A stretch of 64,000 bases of DNA from CAUYXS01 sp965248495 (GCA_965248495.1 CBDFJL010000003.1:1612001-1676000), one strand, 5' to 3'. Numbered from the stretch's first letter, positions 31,965 through 41,075 are shown. Translations and numbers: made by a program. Notes: generated by a model not told the origin, from the sequence alone.

Positions 31965-34819
31965 TATGGCGCCTGGCCGATGACGTCTCCCGCCTTGAGG
32001 CGCTCCAGGTAGGTGGCGACGGTCTGTGCCGAGATGGCGAATCCCACGCCCTCGATGCTGACGTCGACGAACTTCGCCGACACGATGCCGATCACGCGGC
32101 CCTGAAGGTCCACCAGCGGCCCGCCGCTGTTGCCGGGGTTCACCGCGGCATCCGTCTGGAGCCAGACGATGCTGCGCCCCGGGTCGTTTTTGACGGCCGA
32201 CACGAGGCCCTGGGTGATGGTCAGATCGTCGGTCCCGAGCGGGAAGCCGATGGCGAGCGCAAGGGTACCGAGCCTCGTCTCCACGCCCACGCCCAACTCC
32301 ACGGGCGCCAGGGCGGCCTCCGGCTCGACTTTGAGCACGGCGATGTCGCGGATGAGGTCACGGCCGACCACCGTCGCCTCCAGCTCCGTGCCGTCGTCTA
32401 GCCTCACGGTGATCTCGGCGGCGTCGACGATAACGTGATCGTTGGTTACCACGAGCCCGTCGGCGTCGACGATGAACCCGGAGCCCAGCCCGAGGTCCGT
32501 CTCGATGCGGACGATGGAGCTGCGCACCGCCGCGGTTACGTCGGCGATGGTCAGGTCCACCGGCTGTGTGTCGCTGGACAACTGGAGCACGGCCGCGCTG
32601 ACGGCCACACCCGCGGTCCGAGGGAGCCACCGAGGGTCGATATCGTTGGACTCGTTGTCGGTCAGGCGCTGGACGTCGGTGCCGTCAGCGTCCATGACGT
32701 ACAGCTCTTGGTTTTCGTCCCTGTCGGAATAGAAGACGATCCGGTCGCCGTCGGGCGACCAGGACGGGCTGCGGTCCTCCGCGTCGGTGTCCGTGAGGTT
32801 GACCACGTCCGTCCCGTCGGTGTCCATGGCGTAGATGTCGTCGCTGTCGTCACGGTTCGACGCGAACAGGATCCTGCGGCCATTGGGTGACCACGCCGGG
32901 GACGTATCGTTCTTCGGGTGGTTGGTCAGGCGGCGATCGCCCGTGCCGTCGGCGCGGATGACGTGGATGTGCCCGCGTTCGCCCTCCGGGGTCCAGTCGT
33001 AGACGATGAACGTGCCGTCGGGAGACCAGGCGGGGACGAAGGCGTCGCCATCCGGGTCGTTGAGGAGCCTGGTCGCATTGCCGCCGTCGGCGTCTATGAC
33101 GTAGAGCTCGCGCAGGTCCTGTTCCAGGTCCAAACGCACGAAAGCGATCTTGGTGCCGTCGGGCGACCACGAGGGGTAGATATGGCCGACGGTCGGCTCG
33201 TTCTCGACCAGGACCACGGTCCACGCCTGTTCGTCGTCGGTCAGCACGATGCCGGTGCCGAGGGCGAAGGCATCGTAGGCCAGGCGGCGGCCGTCGGGCG
33301 ACCAGGAGTAGAGGAACTTGCGCGCCGGAGTTGACGTGATGCGCTGAGGGTCCGACCCATCGGCGCTCATGACGTAGATATCGAATTGGTCATCCTCCCG
33401 GTCGGAGAGGAAGGAGATGCGGTCCGGAAGAACGGTGACTTTGGCGGAGGCGCTCTTCGTGACGCCGCCGACGGTGGCCGACACCTCGATCGCGTCCGTG
33501 AACTCACCGGCCTCGTCTCCCGCGGCGAAGAGCCCATCGGCGTCGATACTGCCGCCGTCGCTCGCGGCCCACTGGAGGGGCGTCGATATGCGGTTCCCGA
33601 ACCGGTCGCCCGCCGCTGCCACCAGCTGCTGCGTCATGCCCAGGCCGAGCTTGATACCCGGCGGGCCGACGACAACCTGCGTTAGCTGTCCCGGCGCGAC
33701 CGTCACCGGGGCCACCGCCGTGAGGGTCGTGTCGCCCAGCTTGGCGGTGACCTCTATGCTCGGCCCGTAGGCGCCCGCGGAAGTGGGGGCGGCGAGCGTG
33801 CCGTCAGCGGCCACCGCGATGTCCTGTAGGGTGCTGCGCCAGGTGACCTCAACGTCGGGCAGCGGATTGTCGTCAGCGTCGGTAGCCACCACCTCCAGCG
33901 CCAGCGATTCGCCAGCGACGACGTCGATCGAGGCCGGCTCGATGCGCACTCGCGATAGCGGACCTGGGGCGATGGTGAACTTGGCAACGCCCGTCACGGC
34001 GCCATCGCCGGTCCCGAGGCCCACCATGACCTCGAACGTGCCCGCGACCGGCCCCGCCGTGAGGAGGCCGTCGCCGGTGACCGCGTTGGCATCGCCCTCG
34101 ACCGACCACACGATGGCCTCGCCTTCGACCTGGTTCCCGAACTCGTCGAGAACCTGTGCTTCCAGCCGGAGCTCAGCCCCGATGTCGAGTGAGCCGTCGA
34201 GGCTGGCGACCTCGATGCGTGCCGGCTGCGATGGCGCAATGACGATGTCCGCCGCCGCCGACAGGCCATCCCCCGAGCTCACGGCCGCGATGACCGCGTC
34301 GGCGAACGTCCCCGCCTGGCGGCCTGCCGTGAACAGCCCGGTGGCGTCCACCGTGCCGGCGCTCGATGCCGACCACGTGACGTCGGCGTCGACGGCGTTG
34401 CCGAAGGCGTCGAGCACCTGAGCAGCAAAGCGGTGCTGGGCGCCTGCGGCGATGGGTCCGTTAGCGGACTCGACCGACAGTTCGGCGGCCGGGCCGGGCG
34501 CCACGACGATGAGCCCGGCGCGCGTCGCCGAGTCGGGCCCGGCGCCGGTGGACGCCGTCAGCGTCACGTCATACGTTCCGGCCAACGTATAGCGGTGCGC
34601 GGGGCTCTGCTCGCTCGACGACCCACCGTCACCGAACTCCCAACCCCAGGCCGTAGGCTCGCCGAGCGACGTGTCGGTGAACTGGACGGTGAGTGGCGCC
34701 GCTCCGCTTGTCGGCGATGCGTCGAAGCCGGAGCTTGGGGGCGAGCCGGACGAGCAGGCCGCGAGGGCAAGTGCCGCGAGAGTGAGGACCGCCAGTATCG
34801 GCGCGCGAGCCTTGCCCAA
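31964..34819 (-). CDS. multidomain lipoprotein: PKD, Ig-like repeats, TolB-type propeller, HtrA-like protease
   Basis: A 951-residue surface protein. Signal peptide with lipobox ALALAAC (Cys about 22). Domains in order: a PKD domain (WGWEFGDGGSSSEQSPAHRY), about four Ig-like repeats with ATDADDNPLPDVEVTWRS-type sequence, six or so TolB/PD40 beta-propeller repeats (SWSPDGRRLAYD, SWSPDGTKIAFV, AWSPDGTFIVYD, AWSPNGRRILFA), then a trypsin-like S1C protease with His in VTNDHVI, Asp in LIRDIAVLKVE and Ser in NPGNSGGPLV. No PDZ domain follows. The start TTG 34819 sits 5 nt after GGAGGT; a TTG at 34834 overlaps that site. The arrangement suggests an anchored sensor or adhesin with a protease head. 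HtrA proteases with an N-terminal propeller and Ig repeats are unusual in my experience. Confidence 0.88.
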   Translation of the reverse strand: MGKARAPILAVLTLAALALAACSSGSPPSSGFDASPTSGAAPLTVQFTDTSLGEPTAWGWEFGDGGSSSEQSPAHRYTLAGTYDVTLTASTGAGPDSATRAGLIVVAPGPAAELSVESANGPIAAGAQHRFAAQVLDAFGNAVDADVTWSASSAGTVDATGLFTAGRQAGTFADAVIAAVSSGDGLSAAADIVIAPSQPARIEVASLDGSLDIGAELRLEAQVLDEFGNQVEGEAIVWSVEGDANAVTGDGLLTAGPVAGTFEVMVGLGTGDGAVTGVAKFTIAPGPLSRVRIEPASIDVVAGESLALEVVATDADDNPLPDVEVTWRSTLQDIAVAADGTLAAPTSAGAYGPSIEVTAKLGDTTLTAVAPVTVAPGQLTQVVVGPPGIKLGLGMTQQLVAAAGDRFGNRISTPLQWAASDGGSIDADGLFAAGDEAGEFTDAIEVSATVGGVTKSASAKVTVLPDRISFLSDREDDQFDIYVMSADGSDPQRITSTPARKFLYSWSPDGRRLAYDAFALGTGIVLTDDEQAWTVVLVENEPTVGHIYPSWSPDGTKIAFVRLDLEQDLRELYVIDADGGNATRLLNDPDGDAFVPAWSPDGTFIVYDWTPEGERGHIHVIRADGTGDRRLTNHPKNDTSPAWSPNGRRILFASNRDDSDDIYAMDTDGTDVVNLTDTDAEDRSPSWSPDGDRIVFYSDRDENQELYVMDADGTDVQRLTDNESNDIDPRWLPRTAGVAVSAAVLQLSSDTQPVDLTIADVTAAVRSSIVRIETDLGLGSGFIVDADGLVVTNDHVIVDAAEITVRLDDGTELEATVVGRDLIRDIAVLKVEPEAALAPVELGVGVETRLGTLALAIGFPLGTDDLTITQGLVSAVKNDPGRSIVWLQTDAAVNPGNSGGPLVDLQGRVIGIVSAKFVDVSIEGVGFAISAQTVATYLERLKAGDVIGQAP

Positions 34820-34834
34820 CCACCACCTCCCCAA

Positions 34835-35086
34835 GCAAAAACGACCGTCAGCGTACTACACGGCGTGCGGACGCCGGCCTGACGCCGCCGTGCAGGCCAC
34901 GCTGGAGCCGCCGCGAGAAACGCCAACCATGAAACGCGCTCGCACTACGGCGCCCTTGCGGGCATAAGCTCTTAGGCTCTGGAGGTCACGGGCGCGCAAC
35001 GGACTGTCTTCCTGAGCGCGTACCAGAACCGCAAACGGCCCACCCTTGCGGAGCAGACGGAGGACGTTCTTGCCCGGTTCGACGAC
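34835..35086. other. intergenic region left of a doubtful small gene
   Basis: Between the protease start and the next likely ATG there is no clear gene. A good Shine-Dalgarno, GGAGGT, lies at 34981-34986 but no ATG, GTG or TTG follows at a useful distance in the downstream frame. The frame from 34976 is open and has coding-like codon use. Confidence 0.45.
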
Positions 35087-35305
35087 ATGCTCGCCAGCAG
35101 CAGCATGGTTCGGACCAACGTGGTGTTTTACGACGTCGTCTGCGACCCCAGCGTCAGCGACTCGGAGTTCCACGACGTCGTTATGCCCGCGCTGAGCGTC
35201 TACTACGATGCGTGTGGCGACGCCAAGCCCGCCGTCGGGCCCGCGCGCTTCGCTCGGCTTCTCGGCGGTGCGCTGGTGGAAATGACCATGGTCGCGGCGG
35301 ACTGA
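35087..35305 (+). CDS. small hypothetical protein, start uncertain
   Basis: The frame ending at 35305 is open from 34976 and reads RTVFLSAYQNRKRPTLAEQ before the ATG at 35087, then continues for 72 residues (VVFYDVVCDPSVSDSEFHD). Codon use (C or G at third positions) suggests real coding along the whole stretch, so the true protein may be about 105 residues with a non-standard or mutated start near the orphan GGAGGT at 34981. I recognise no family. The MFS gene follows 11 nt after the stop. Confidence 0.4.
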   Translation: MLASSSMVRTNVVFYDVVCDPSVSDSEFHDVVMPALSVYYDACGDAKPAVGPARFARLLGGALVEMTMVAAD

Positions 35306-35316
35306 GCCCGACGCGC

Positions 35317-36618
35317 ATGCTGTCGATCTCCAACCGCGTCGCGGAGCGTTCACCCTTCTACTACGGCTGGGTGATTGCAGTCGTGGTTGGGCTCATCAGC
35401 CTCGCCGGCGTCTCGGCCAGCCCGGCGATCCTCGGCATCTTCTTCACGGACATGGCGGACGAGTTCGGATGGTCGCGGACGATGATGTCCGGAAGCATCG
35501 CCGCGGGCACGGTGCTCATCATCCCTGCAGCGCCGTTGTCTGGGCGGCTTGTCGATCGATACGGGCCACGGCCTATTGTGGTTGGCGGCGGCGCAGTCGT
35601 GACGCTCTGTCTGTTCGGCCTGTCGTACACCGACTCCGTGTTCAGCTTCTATGCGCTGCTGAGCATCGGATTCGGAGTGAACGCCGGTATCACGAGGGTC
35701 GCGGTCAACGCCGTCGTCGCCCAATGGTTCGTCCACTACCGTGGCCGGGCGATGGCCGTGATGAGCATGTTCCTGGGTCTCGGTTTCGTGATCATGCCGA
35801 TCTTGGCCGCGCTGGTCATCGACCAGTGGGGCTGGCGAGCAGGGTGGCGTTCTCTGGCCCTGGCAACGTTCTTGGCATCCGTCCCCGCGAGCCAGTTGCT
35901 CCTGCGCCGGCAGCCGTCCGACGTGGGCCAGCTGGTCGACGGCTTGACGAGTGCGACCGCCGCCAGCGCGACCGGCACCCAAGAGTACGTCGACGACGAG
36001 GTCCAGTGGACGTCGCGGGACGCGGTACGCACGGCCGCCTTCTGGATAGTGCTCGTCAGCCTTAGCACCATCGCCATCGCCATCCTAGGGTTGGCGGTCC
36101 ACGTGGTACCCCACCTGGTGGACCAAGGCGTCAGCCTGAGGCTCGCAGCCCTCACGTTCAGCTTCGCGGGCGCCACGATGCTCCTGTCGAGCTTCATGTG
36201 GGGTTGGTTCCTCGACCGCTTCCCTGCTCGGACTGCCTTCCTCGCAGCTTCGGTACTCGTCATCCTCTTTACCCTGCTCGCCATGGTGGCGCGATCGGAG
36301 TGGATGGTGGTGCCGCTGGGGGTGACCATGGGGCTCGGCTTCGGCGGGTTTGGGATGGTACAGCGCACGATCTACGCCAACTACTTTGGCCGGCAGTCCG
36401 CTGGAACGATTCTGGGGTTGGCCGTGCCGTTCATCGCCATCGCGCAGGGCGGCGGTACGTTGATCGCGGGAGCCGCCTACGACCTCTTTGGCGATTACAC
36501 GCAGGTGTTTCTTCTATTCATCGGGCTCATGGTGTTGTCCATGGGCCTCATGTACACCGTGCGTAAGCCGATGAAGCCGGCCACCGTCCAGCCTGGCGTG
36601 GCACACGGGGCGCTATAG
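35317..36618 (+). CDS. MFS transporter (oxalate/formate or monocarboxylate-like)
   Basis: A 433-residue major facilitator with twelve hydrophobic segments. It starts SPFYYGWVIAVVVGLISL, a motif common in the OFA/MCT-like branch, and has GRLVDRYGPRPIVVGG (loop 2-3 motif) and WGWFLDRFPARTAFL (second half). Carboxylate uptake or exchange is a reasonable guess and would suit the CoA-transferase genes next door. Its stop overlaps the stop of the convergent CoA transferase gene by 6 nt. Confidence 0.85.
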   Translation: MLSISNRVAERSPFYYGWVIAVVVGLISLAGVSASPAILGIFFTDMADEFGWSRTMMSGSIAAGTVLIIPAAPLSGRLVDRYGPRPIVVGGGAVVTLCLFGLSYTDSVFSFYALLSIGFGVNAGITRVAVNAVVAQWFVHYRGRAMAVMSMFLGLGFVIMPILAALVIDQWGWRAGWRSLALATFLASVPASQLLLRRQPSDVGQLVDGLTSATAASATGTQEYVDDEVQWTSRDAVRTAAFWIVLVSLSTIAIAILGLAVHVVPHLVDQGVSLRLAALTFSFAGATMLLSSFMWGWFLDRFPARTAFLAASVLVILFTLLAMVARSEWMVVPLGVTMGLGFGGFGMVQRTIYANYFGRQSAGTILGLAVPFIAIAQGGGTLIAGAAYDLFGDYTQVFLLFIGLMVLSMGLMYTVRKPMKPATVQPGVAHGAL

Positions 36619-37296
36619 CCCGGCCGGGACGTCGATCTCGCGCAGGTCCGGCGCGATGGTCAGCGGGGCCTCGGTCAGCGCTTGCACGGCCTCCGGCGAC
36701 CAGCCGGGCGCGATCTCGCGCAGCGCAAAGCCGTCGGGTGTGACGTCGAAGACCCCCAGCGTGGTCGCGACCCGCTGCACGACTCCTTGCGCGGTGAGCG
36801 GCAGCGAGCACCGGCGCTTCAGCCGTGGCGCGCCATCGCGTGTCGTGTGCTCCATGGCCACGAGGACGCGCTTGGCGCCCACCGCCAGGTCCATGGCGCC
36901 GCCGATGCCGCCGCCTCGGCGCCCGGCGAGCTTCCAGTTGGCCAGGTCGCCGTTCTCCGCGACCTCGTAGGCACCCATGACGGTGACGTCCACGTAGCCC
37001 GCGCGGATGAGCGCGAACGACGTGGCGTGCTCGACGATGGCCATCCCCGGTTGGGCCAGTACGTAGGTACCGCCCGCGTTGACCAGGTGGTAGTCGGCCT
37101 CGTCGGCCGTCGCCTCAGGGCCGTAGCCGATGACGCCGTTCTCCGCATGGAGCGTCACCCGGTTCTCCGGGGCGATGAAATTGGCGCAGAGCGTCGGCAG
37201 GCCGATGCCCAGGTTCACCACCCAACCGTCCTCGAACTCCTGCGCCAGGCGGTAAGCCAGGGCGTTCCTGCTCAGCGGAGCCGGCGTCGAGGTCAT
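36613..37296 (-). CDS. 3-oxoacid CoA-transferase family subunit B
   Basis: A 227-residue beta subunit of a family I CoA transferase. The catalytic Glu lies in HAENGVIGYG (about 47-56); VNLGIGLPTL and GGGIGGAMDLAVGAK are further family marks. ATG 37296 overlaps the alpha subunit stop through ATGA; the upstream GTG-type extension is not needed. With subunit A it moves CoA from a donor such as succinyl-CoA to a 3-oxoacid. This resembles PcaJ/ScoB/AtoA, and the exact acid is uncertain. Confidence 0.9.
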   Translation of the reverse strand: MTSTPAPLSRNALAYRLAQEFEDGWVVNLGIGLPTLCANFIAPENRVTLHAENGVIGYGPEATADEADYHLVNAGGTYVLAQPGMAIVEHATSFALIRAGYVDVTVMGAYEVAENGDLANWKLAGRRGGGIGGAMDLAVGAKRVLVAMEHTTRDGAPRLKRRCSLPLTAQGVVQRVATTLGVFDVTPDGFALREIAPGWSPEAVQALTEAPLTIAPDLREIDVPAGL

Positions 37297-38009
37297 GAGC
37301 TGGAGCCCGCCCCGTCCCACAACCCCTCGGGCGCGGGCGGAATCTGAACGATCCGATCGACCACGATGCCCGGTGTGTGTACCGCATCGGGGTCGATCTC
37401 GCCGGGCTCACACACGGGCTCCTCGACCTCGACGATGGTCGTGCGGGCCGCCATGGCCATGATGGGACCGAAGTTTCGCTGCGCCAGGCGGAACTGGAGA
37501 TTCCCCGTGGTGTCGGCGCGGTGCGCTCGGAGCAGCGCGTAGTCGGCGGTCAGTGGGTGTTCGAGCAGGTAGTCGCGGCCGTCGATGGTGCGCTGCTCCT
37601 TGCCCTCCGCCACCTCGGTGCCGACCCCGGTCGGCGTGTAGAACGCGCCAATGCCCGCGCCGCCTGCCCGGATGCGCTCGGCGAGCGTCCCCTGGGGCAT
37701 GAGCTCGGTCTCGATCTCGCCGGCCTCGACGATCCTTTCGAAGGGCAGGCGGCCGTCACCCGAGCGCGCGCTGAACGCGCTTACCATGCGCCGTACACGT
37801 CCGGCCTCGATTAGCGAGCCGGGGTGGACCGCTCCTGAGGCGACGCCGGGGGAGTTGAAGATGCACGTCAGGTCTCTGGCGCCCTGTTCGAGCAGGGCAC
37901 GGATGAGGTTCCGCGGCGTGCCCGGCCCGGTGAACCCCGAGATCATGACGGTCGCGCCGTCGGGGATGTCGGCGACCGCGTCGGCCATTGTCGGAAGGAC
38001 TTTGCTCAT
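37293..38009 (-). CDS. 3-oxoacid CoA-transferase family subunit A
   Basis: A 238-residue alpha subunit with MISGFTGPGTPRNLIRALLEQ (about 22-42), GTLAERIRAGGAGIGAFYTPTG (107-128) and NFGPIMAMAARTTIVEVEE, all features of ScoA/PcaI-type proteins. It is translated just before subunit B. No Shine-Dalgarno is visible before ATG 38009; a strong hairpin (38018-38040) lies immediately upstream and could affect its expression. Confidence 0.9.
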   Translation of the reverse strand: MSKVLPTMADAVADIPDGATVMISGFTGPGTPRNLIRALLEQGARDLTCIFNSPGVASGAVHPGSLIEAGRVRRMVSAFSARSGDGRLPFERIVEAGEIETELMPQGTLAERIRAGGAGIGAFYTPTGVGTEVAEGKEQRTIDGRDYLLEHPLTADYALLRAHRADTTGNLQFRLAQRNFGPIMAMAARTTIVEVEEPVCEPGEIDPDAVHTPGIVVDRIVQIPPAPEGLWDGAGSSS

Positions 38010-38017
38010 GGCTTGCC

Positions 38018-38040
38018 GTGGCCCCGCCTGGGCGGGCCAC
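38018..38040 (-). promoter_or_regulatory. GC-rich hairpin before the CoA transferase genes
   Basis: GTGGCCCCGCC (38018-38028) pairs with GGCGGGCCAC (38031-38040) with one bulged C. It lies between the end of the propeller lipoprotein gene and the start of CoA-transferase subunit A. No T-run follows, so it is either an inefficient terminator or a structure near the start codon. Confidence 0.35.
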
Positions 38041-38085
38041 GCAGTCTACGCTTCGGTGGGCCCGTGGCGACCGCGCGGGGTCGGG

Positions 38086-39522
38086 CTACGGCTGGACGTT
38101 GAGGACGTCGTCCCGGACGTTGACGACGAAGCGCCAGGTCGCGCCCGCATCGTCGCTGCGGTAGAGGAGGTAGCCGTCGGTCTCGGCGTAGACGACGCTG
38201 GGGTTGGAGGGCGCGAACACGATCTCGCGGAACGGGGCTGGCGCGGTCGCCACCACACTGACGCTCCCGAGGCCGTTGGTCGAGCGGCGCAGCCGGCTCT
38301 GGCTCGCGAACACGACGAGGCTCGAGTTCTGCGGCGACACCGCGATGGGCCCGTTTACCTGATGGATGGCGCTCTGCGACCACGTGGCGCCTGCGTCGCG
38401 CGATACCCAGCCGAAGTAAGTGCCGTCTTCGTTCGCGTACAGCACGTTACCGTCGGCTGAGACGGCGAAGCTGCCGATGGCCTTGGTCCGGAGCTCAGCG
38501 GCAAAGGGGGTCCACGTGACGCCGGCGTCGGTGCTCCTGATGAACCCGACGTTCTGGCTCCGGTCCTCCCAGTTCGTACCGAAGGTGATCAGGGTCGACG
38601 GTTCGTTTGGCACGGTTGTCATGATGATGTAGCCGTTGCGCCCGTCGTTGGGCCCGACCTCGATCCGCTGCCAGTTCTCGCCTCCGTCGACTGTGCGGAA
38701 TATGCCTCCGGGGAAGTAGCCGCTGCCGCCCGTGTAGCTCGGCTCGCCACCCTCTAACCCTGCGATCGCTATGTTGGCATCGGTCGGGTGGAAGCGCACG
38801 GAGGTCACACGCGAGGTGGTGAACCCGCAGTTAAGCCGTGTCCACGACCCACCGCCGTCGGTGCTCTTGTAGAGGCCGGCGTTGACGCGAGGCCCGGCCG
38901 GCGGGCTTGGTGAATCGAGCGTCGCGGCCATCAGGACGGACGGGTCGCTCGGCGCGAAGGCGATATCCCATACCTCTGAGTAGCCTGTGCCTGCGTCGTC
39001 GGTGCCCAGGCCGGCGCGCAGCCGCGTCCACGTCGTACCGCCGTCCGTGGTCCTGACGAAGCCGTTGCGCTCGGTGCCGAGGACCACGATATCGGCATCG
39101 CGCGGGTGAACGGTGAGCGAGCGGAAGACGCTATCGCTGTCCTGTGGGCGGTTTGGCTCCGACGGTCCCGAGACGATTTGCGCGTTGACCGGTTGGCGGC
39201 ACGCCTCGACGGTGGCGGTAGGGGTCGGCACCAGCGTTGGTGTGGGGGCCACGGTCGGTGTCGCAGTCGGCGTTAGGGTCGGCGTCGGTGTCGTAGTCGG
39301 GGTTGGTGCCGCAGCCAGTGTTGACGGCGCCTCGCGTTGCAGGGGCCGCGACGTTGGCGTTGGGCTCGGGTCGACTCCGCGAGTCGGCGTTGGTGCCGCA
39401 GTCGGTGTTGGCGTCGCCTCGCGTTGCAGGGGCTGCGATATCGACGTGGGCGTTGCCGCCCTTGCGCAGCCGGCGACGGCCAGGGCGAGGGCGAAGATCG
39501 CGGCGCGGCGCCAGGTACTCAT
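38086..39522 (-). CDS. BNR/sortilin-like beta-propeller lipoprotein
   Basis: A 478-residue secreted protein. The lipobox is LAVAGC (Cys19). A Thr/Pro-rich linker to about residue 105 contains a 29-residue tandem repeat that begins PLQREA. The rest is a propeller of photosystem-assembly/BNR type with repeated [ST]TDGGxTW-like signatures: VRTTDGGTTWTRL, YKSTDGGGSWTRL, FRTVDGGENWQRI, IRSTDAGVTWTPF, SRDAGATW and YRSDDAGATW. Such proteins bind glycans or partner proteins at the surface. It lies upstream of the CoA transferase genes but has no obvious metabolic link. Confidence 0.82.
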   Translation of the reverse strand: MSTWRRAAIFALALAVAGCARAATPTSISQPLQREATPTPTAAPTPTRGVDPSPTPTSRPLQREAPSTLAAAPTPTTTPTPTLTPTATPTVAPTPTLVPTPTATVEACRQPVNAQIVSGPSEPNRPQDSDSVFRSLTVHPRDADIVVLGTERNGFVRTTDGGTTWTRLRAGLGTDDAGTGYSEVWDIAFAPSDPSVLMAATLDSPSPPAGPRVNAGLYKSTDGGGSWTRLNCGFTTSRVTSVRFHPTDANIAIAGLEGGEPSYTGGSGYFPGGIFRTVDGGENWQRIEVGPNDGRNGYIIMTTVPNEPSTLITFGTNWEDRSQNVGFIRSTDAGVTWTPFAAELRTKAIGSFAVSADGNVLYANEDGTYFGWVSRDAGATWSQSAIHQVNGPIAVSPQNSSLVVFASQSRLRRSTNGLGSVSVVATAPAPFREIVFAPSNPSVVYAETDGYLLYRSDDAGATWRFVVNVRDDVLNVQP

Positions 39523-39636
39523 GTGCCAACACTGCCGCGCTCAGGCGCCGCCCACAAGACGGTGCGCCCCCAGATCGGCCACGTGCCAGCCTGCCTAGCA
39601 GGATGCGGGCAGCGGCGGAGCGGACGAAGCGGACCC

Positions 39637-39694
39637 CTAAGCGAAATGAGGCCCTAGGTGAAATGAGGCCCGAGACGCCCTACGTGAAATGAGG
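39637..39694. repeat. triple short repeat at the 3' end of the enolase-superfamily gene
   Basis: Three 15-bp copies of CTAxGYGAAATGAGG-like sequence occupy 39637-39651, 39654-39668 and 39680-39694. On the minus strand each reads CCTCATTTC(A/G)CxTAG, that is Pro-His-Phe-(Thr/Ala)-stop. The copy at 39694-39680 is the real end of the upstream gene; two imperfect copies lie beyond its stop. Confidence 0.7.
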
Positions 39695-40888
39695 GTTGAA
39701 TATCTGACCCCCGGCGTCCGCTATGTCGCGAACGATGGAGTGAACGCGCTGGTGCATGATGTACTCCCAGTCCAGCTCCACCCCCAAGCCCGGACCTTGC
39801 GGTACCGGCACGTGCCCGTGCTCGTCGACGTGCTCGAACTCGTCGAGGTAGGCGGGCTCGTAGATGGGAGGTTTTGTCCTCTTGACCTTGGGGTTCAGAA
39901 GGCCAAGCTCGTAGTAGTTCGTGTTGCGGACGGCCGCGATGCAATGGCGGTGCGCCAGGCCTCCGCCGTGGAACTCGACGTCGAGCCCGAAGCCCTCCGC
40001 TGCGTGGGCGACCTTCATGGCGCCGGTGATGCCTCCGTCTTCGTAGGCGCCCGTGCGAACGAAGTCGGTCCCGCCGTTGACGATGAAGTCGACGTGGTGC
40101 TCCAGGCCGAAGACGTGCTCAGCCTGGAGGAGCGGGGTCTTGATCAACTCGCGGAGCTTGCGGTGGCCGAATATCGACACGCCGCCGTCCCGGTAGGGGT
40201 CTTCGAGCCAGAAGAACCGCGCCTCGTCGCACGCACGCCCGACCTTGAGCGCATCGGCCCACGTCACGAGCTCGCACGCCGGGTCGATCATGAGGTCGAT
40301 GTCGTCGCCAACCCGCTTGCGGACCTCGTGGACCGTGGCCGTCTCGCGCGAGACAGGACCCTGCCCCCAACCGTGGATCTTGAAGGCCGGGTACCCCAGC
40401 GACTTCGCCTGCACGGCGAAGTCCGCGTACGCCTCGGGGCTGCTGAGCCCGCCGTTCTCATCGCCGTGATACGTGCTCGCGTAGGCGGGTAGGGAGTCCT
40501 TATAGCCGCCGAGTAGCTGGTAGATCGGGGCGCCGTAGTACTTGCCCGCGAAGTCCCAGAGGGCCACGTCGACCATGGAGATAGCGGTCCGGTCCGTATG
40601 GCGCAGCCCGCGCTTGAGGTCGTTGTAGATTCGCTCGCGCTCAAGCGGGTTCTTGCCCAGCACGTAGTGCGCGACCGTGTCCAGATAGTGGGACGCGCGC
40701 TGGACGTCGCCGGCCGGGTACTCGCCGACGATGCCGATGTCGGTGTGGAGCCGGAAGATGGTCGGGTTGTTCGTGAGGACGCTGCCGGGCTCATACACCT
40801 GATTGAAGCCGGCGTAGTCGGTCCCGAGGTCCTCTATCTTGTGCTCGAACACGACGAGCTCGAGTTTGGTCACCTTCGGCTCGGCCAT
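39680..40888 (-). CDS. mandelate racemase/muconate lactonizing enzyme family protein
   Basis: A 402-residue enolase-superfamily enzyme. Metal-ligand segments are LMIDPACELVTW, FWLEDPYRDGG and LLQAEHVFG; the base region is AFKIHGWGQG, and VEFHGGGLAHRH lies near the end of the barrel. The N-terminal capping domain runs from KVTKLELVVFEH. It dehydrates or epimerises an acid sugar or related carboxylate. ATG 40888 has GGGAGG 6 nt upstream; the frame is open to 41224 but that part is not family-like. SAR202-type genomes are reported to have many paralogues of this family, which fits the suggested host. Confidence 0.88.
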   Translation of the reverse strand: MAEPKVTKLELVVFEHKIEDLGTDYAGFNQVYEPGSVLTNNPTIFRLHTDIGIVGEYPAGDVQRASHYLDTVAHYVLGKNPLERERIYNDLKRGLRHTDRTAISMVDVALWDFAGKYYGAPIYQLLGGYKDSLPAYASTYHGDENGGLSSPEAYADFAVQAKSLGYPAFKIHGWGQGPVSRETATVHEVRKRVGDDIDLMIDPACELVTWADALKVGRACDEARFFWLEDPYRDGGVSIFGHRKLRELIKTPLLQAEHVFGLEHHVDFIVNGGTDFVRTGAYEDGGITGAMKVAHAAEGFGLDVEFHGGGLAHRHCIAAVRNTNYYELGLLNPKVKRTKPPIYEPAYLDEFEHVDEHGHVPVPQGPGLGVELDWEYIMHQRVHSIVRDIADAGGQIFNPHFT

Positions 40889-41075
40889 GGTGTGCCTCCC
40901 GCCCCGGATGGCCCGCATGTTAGCAAAGGGGACGAATGCGGGGCGTCTAGCGGGCCCGCCCGACTTTCGTACTACGTATTTGGCGCCGTCCGGTCGTCGC
41001 CGTGTGCCCGATTGACCCGCACGATGGGAGGTAGCAACTCGATCAAGATTCGCATTGGCAAATTGGGGGATAGAC

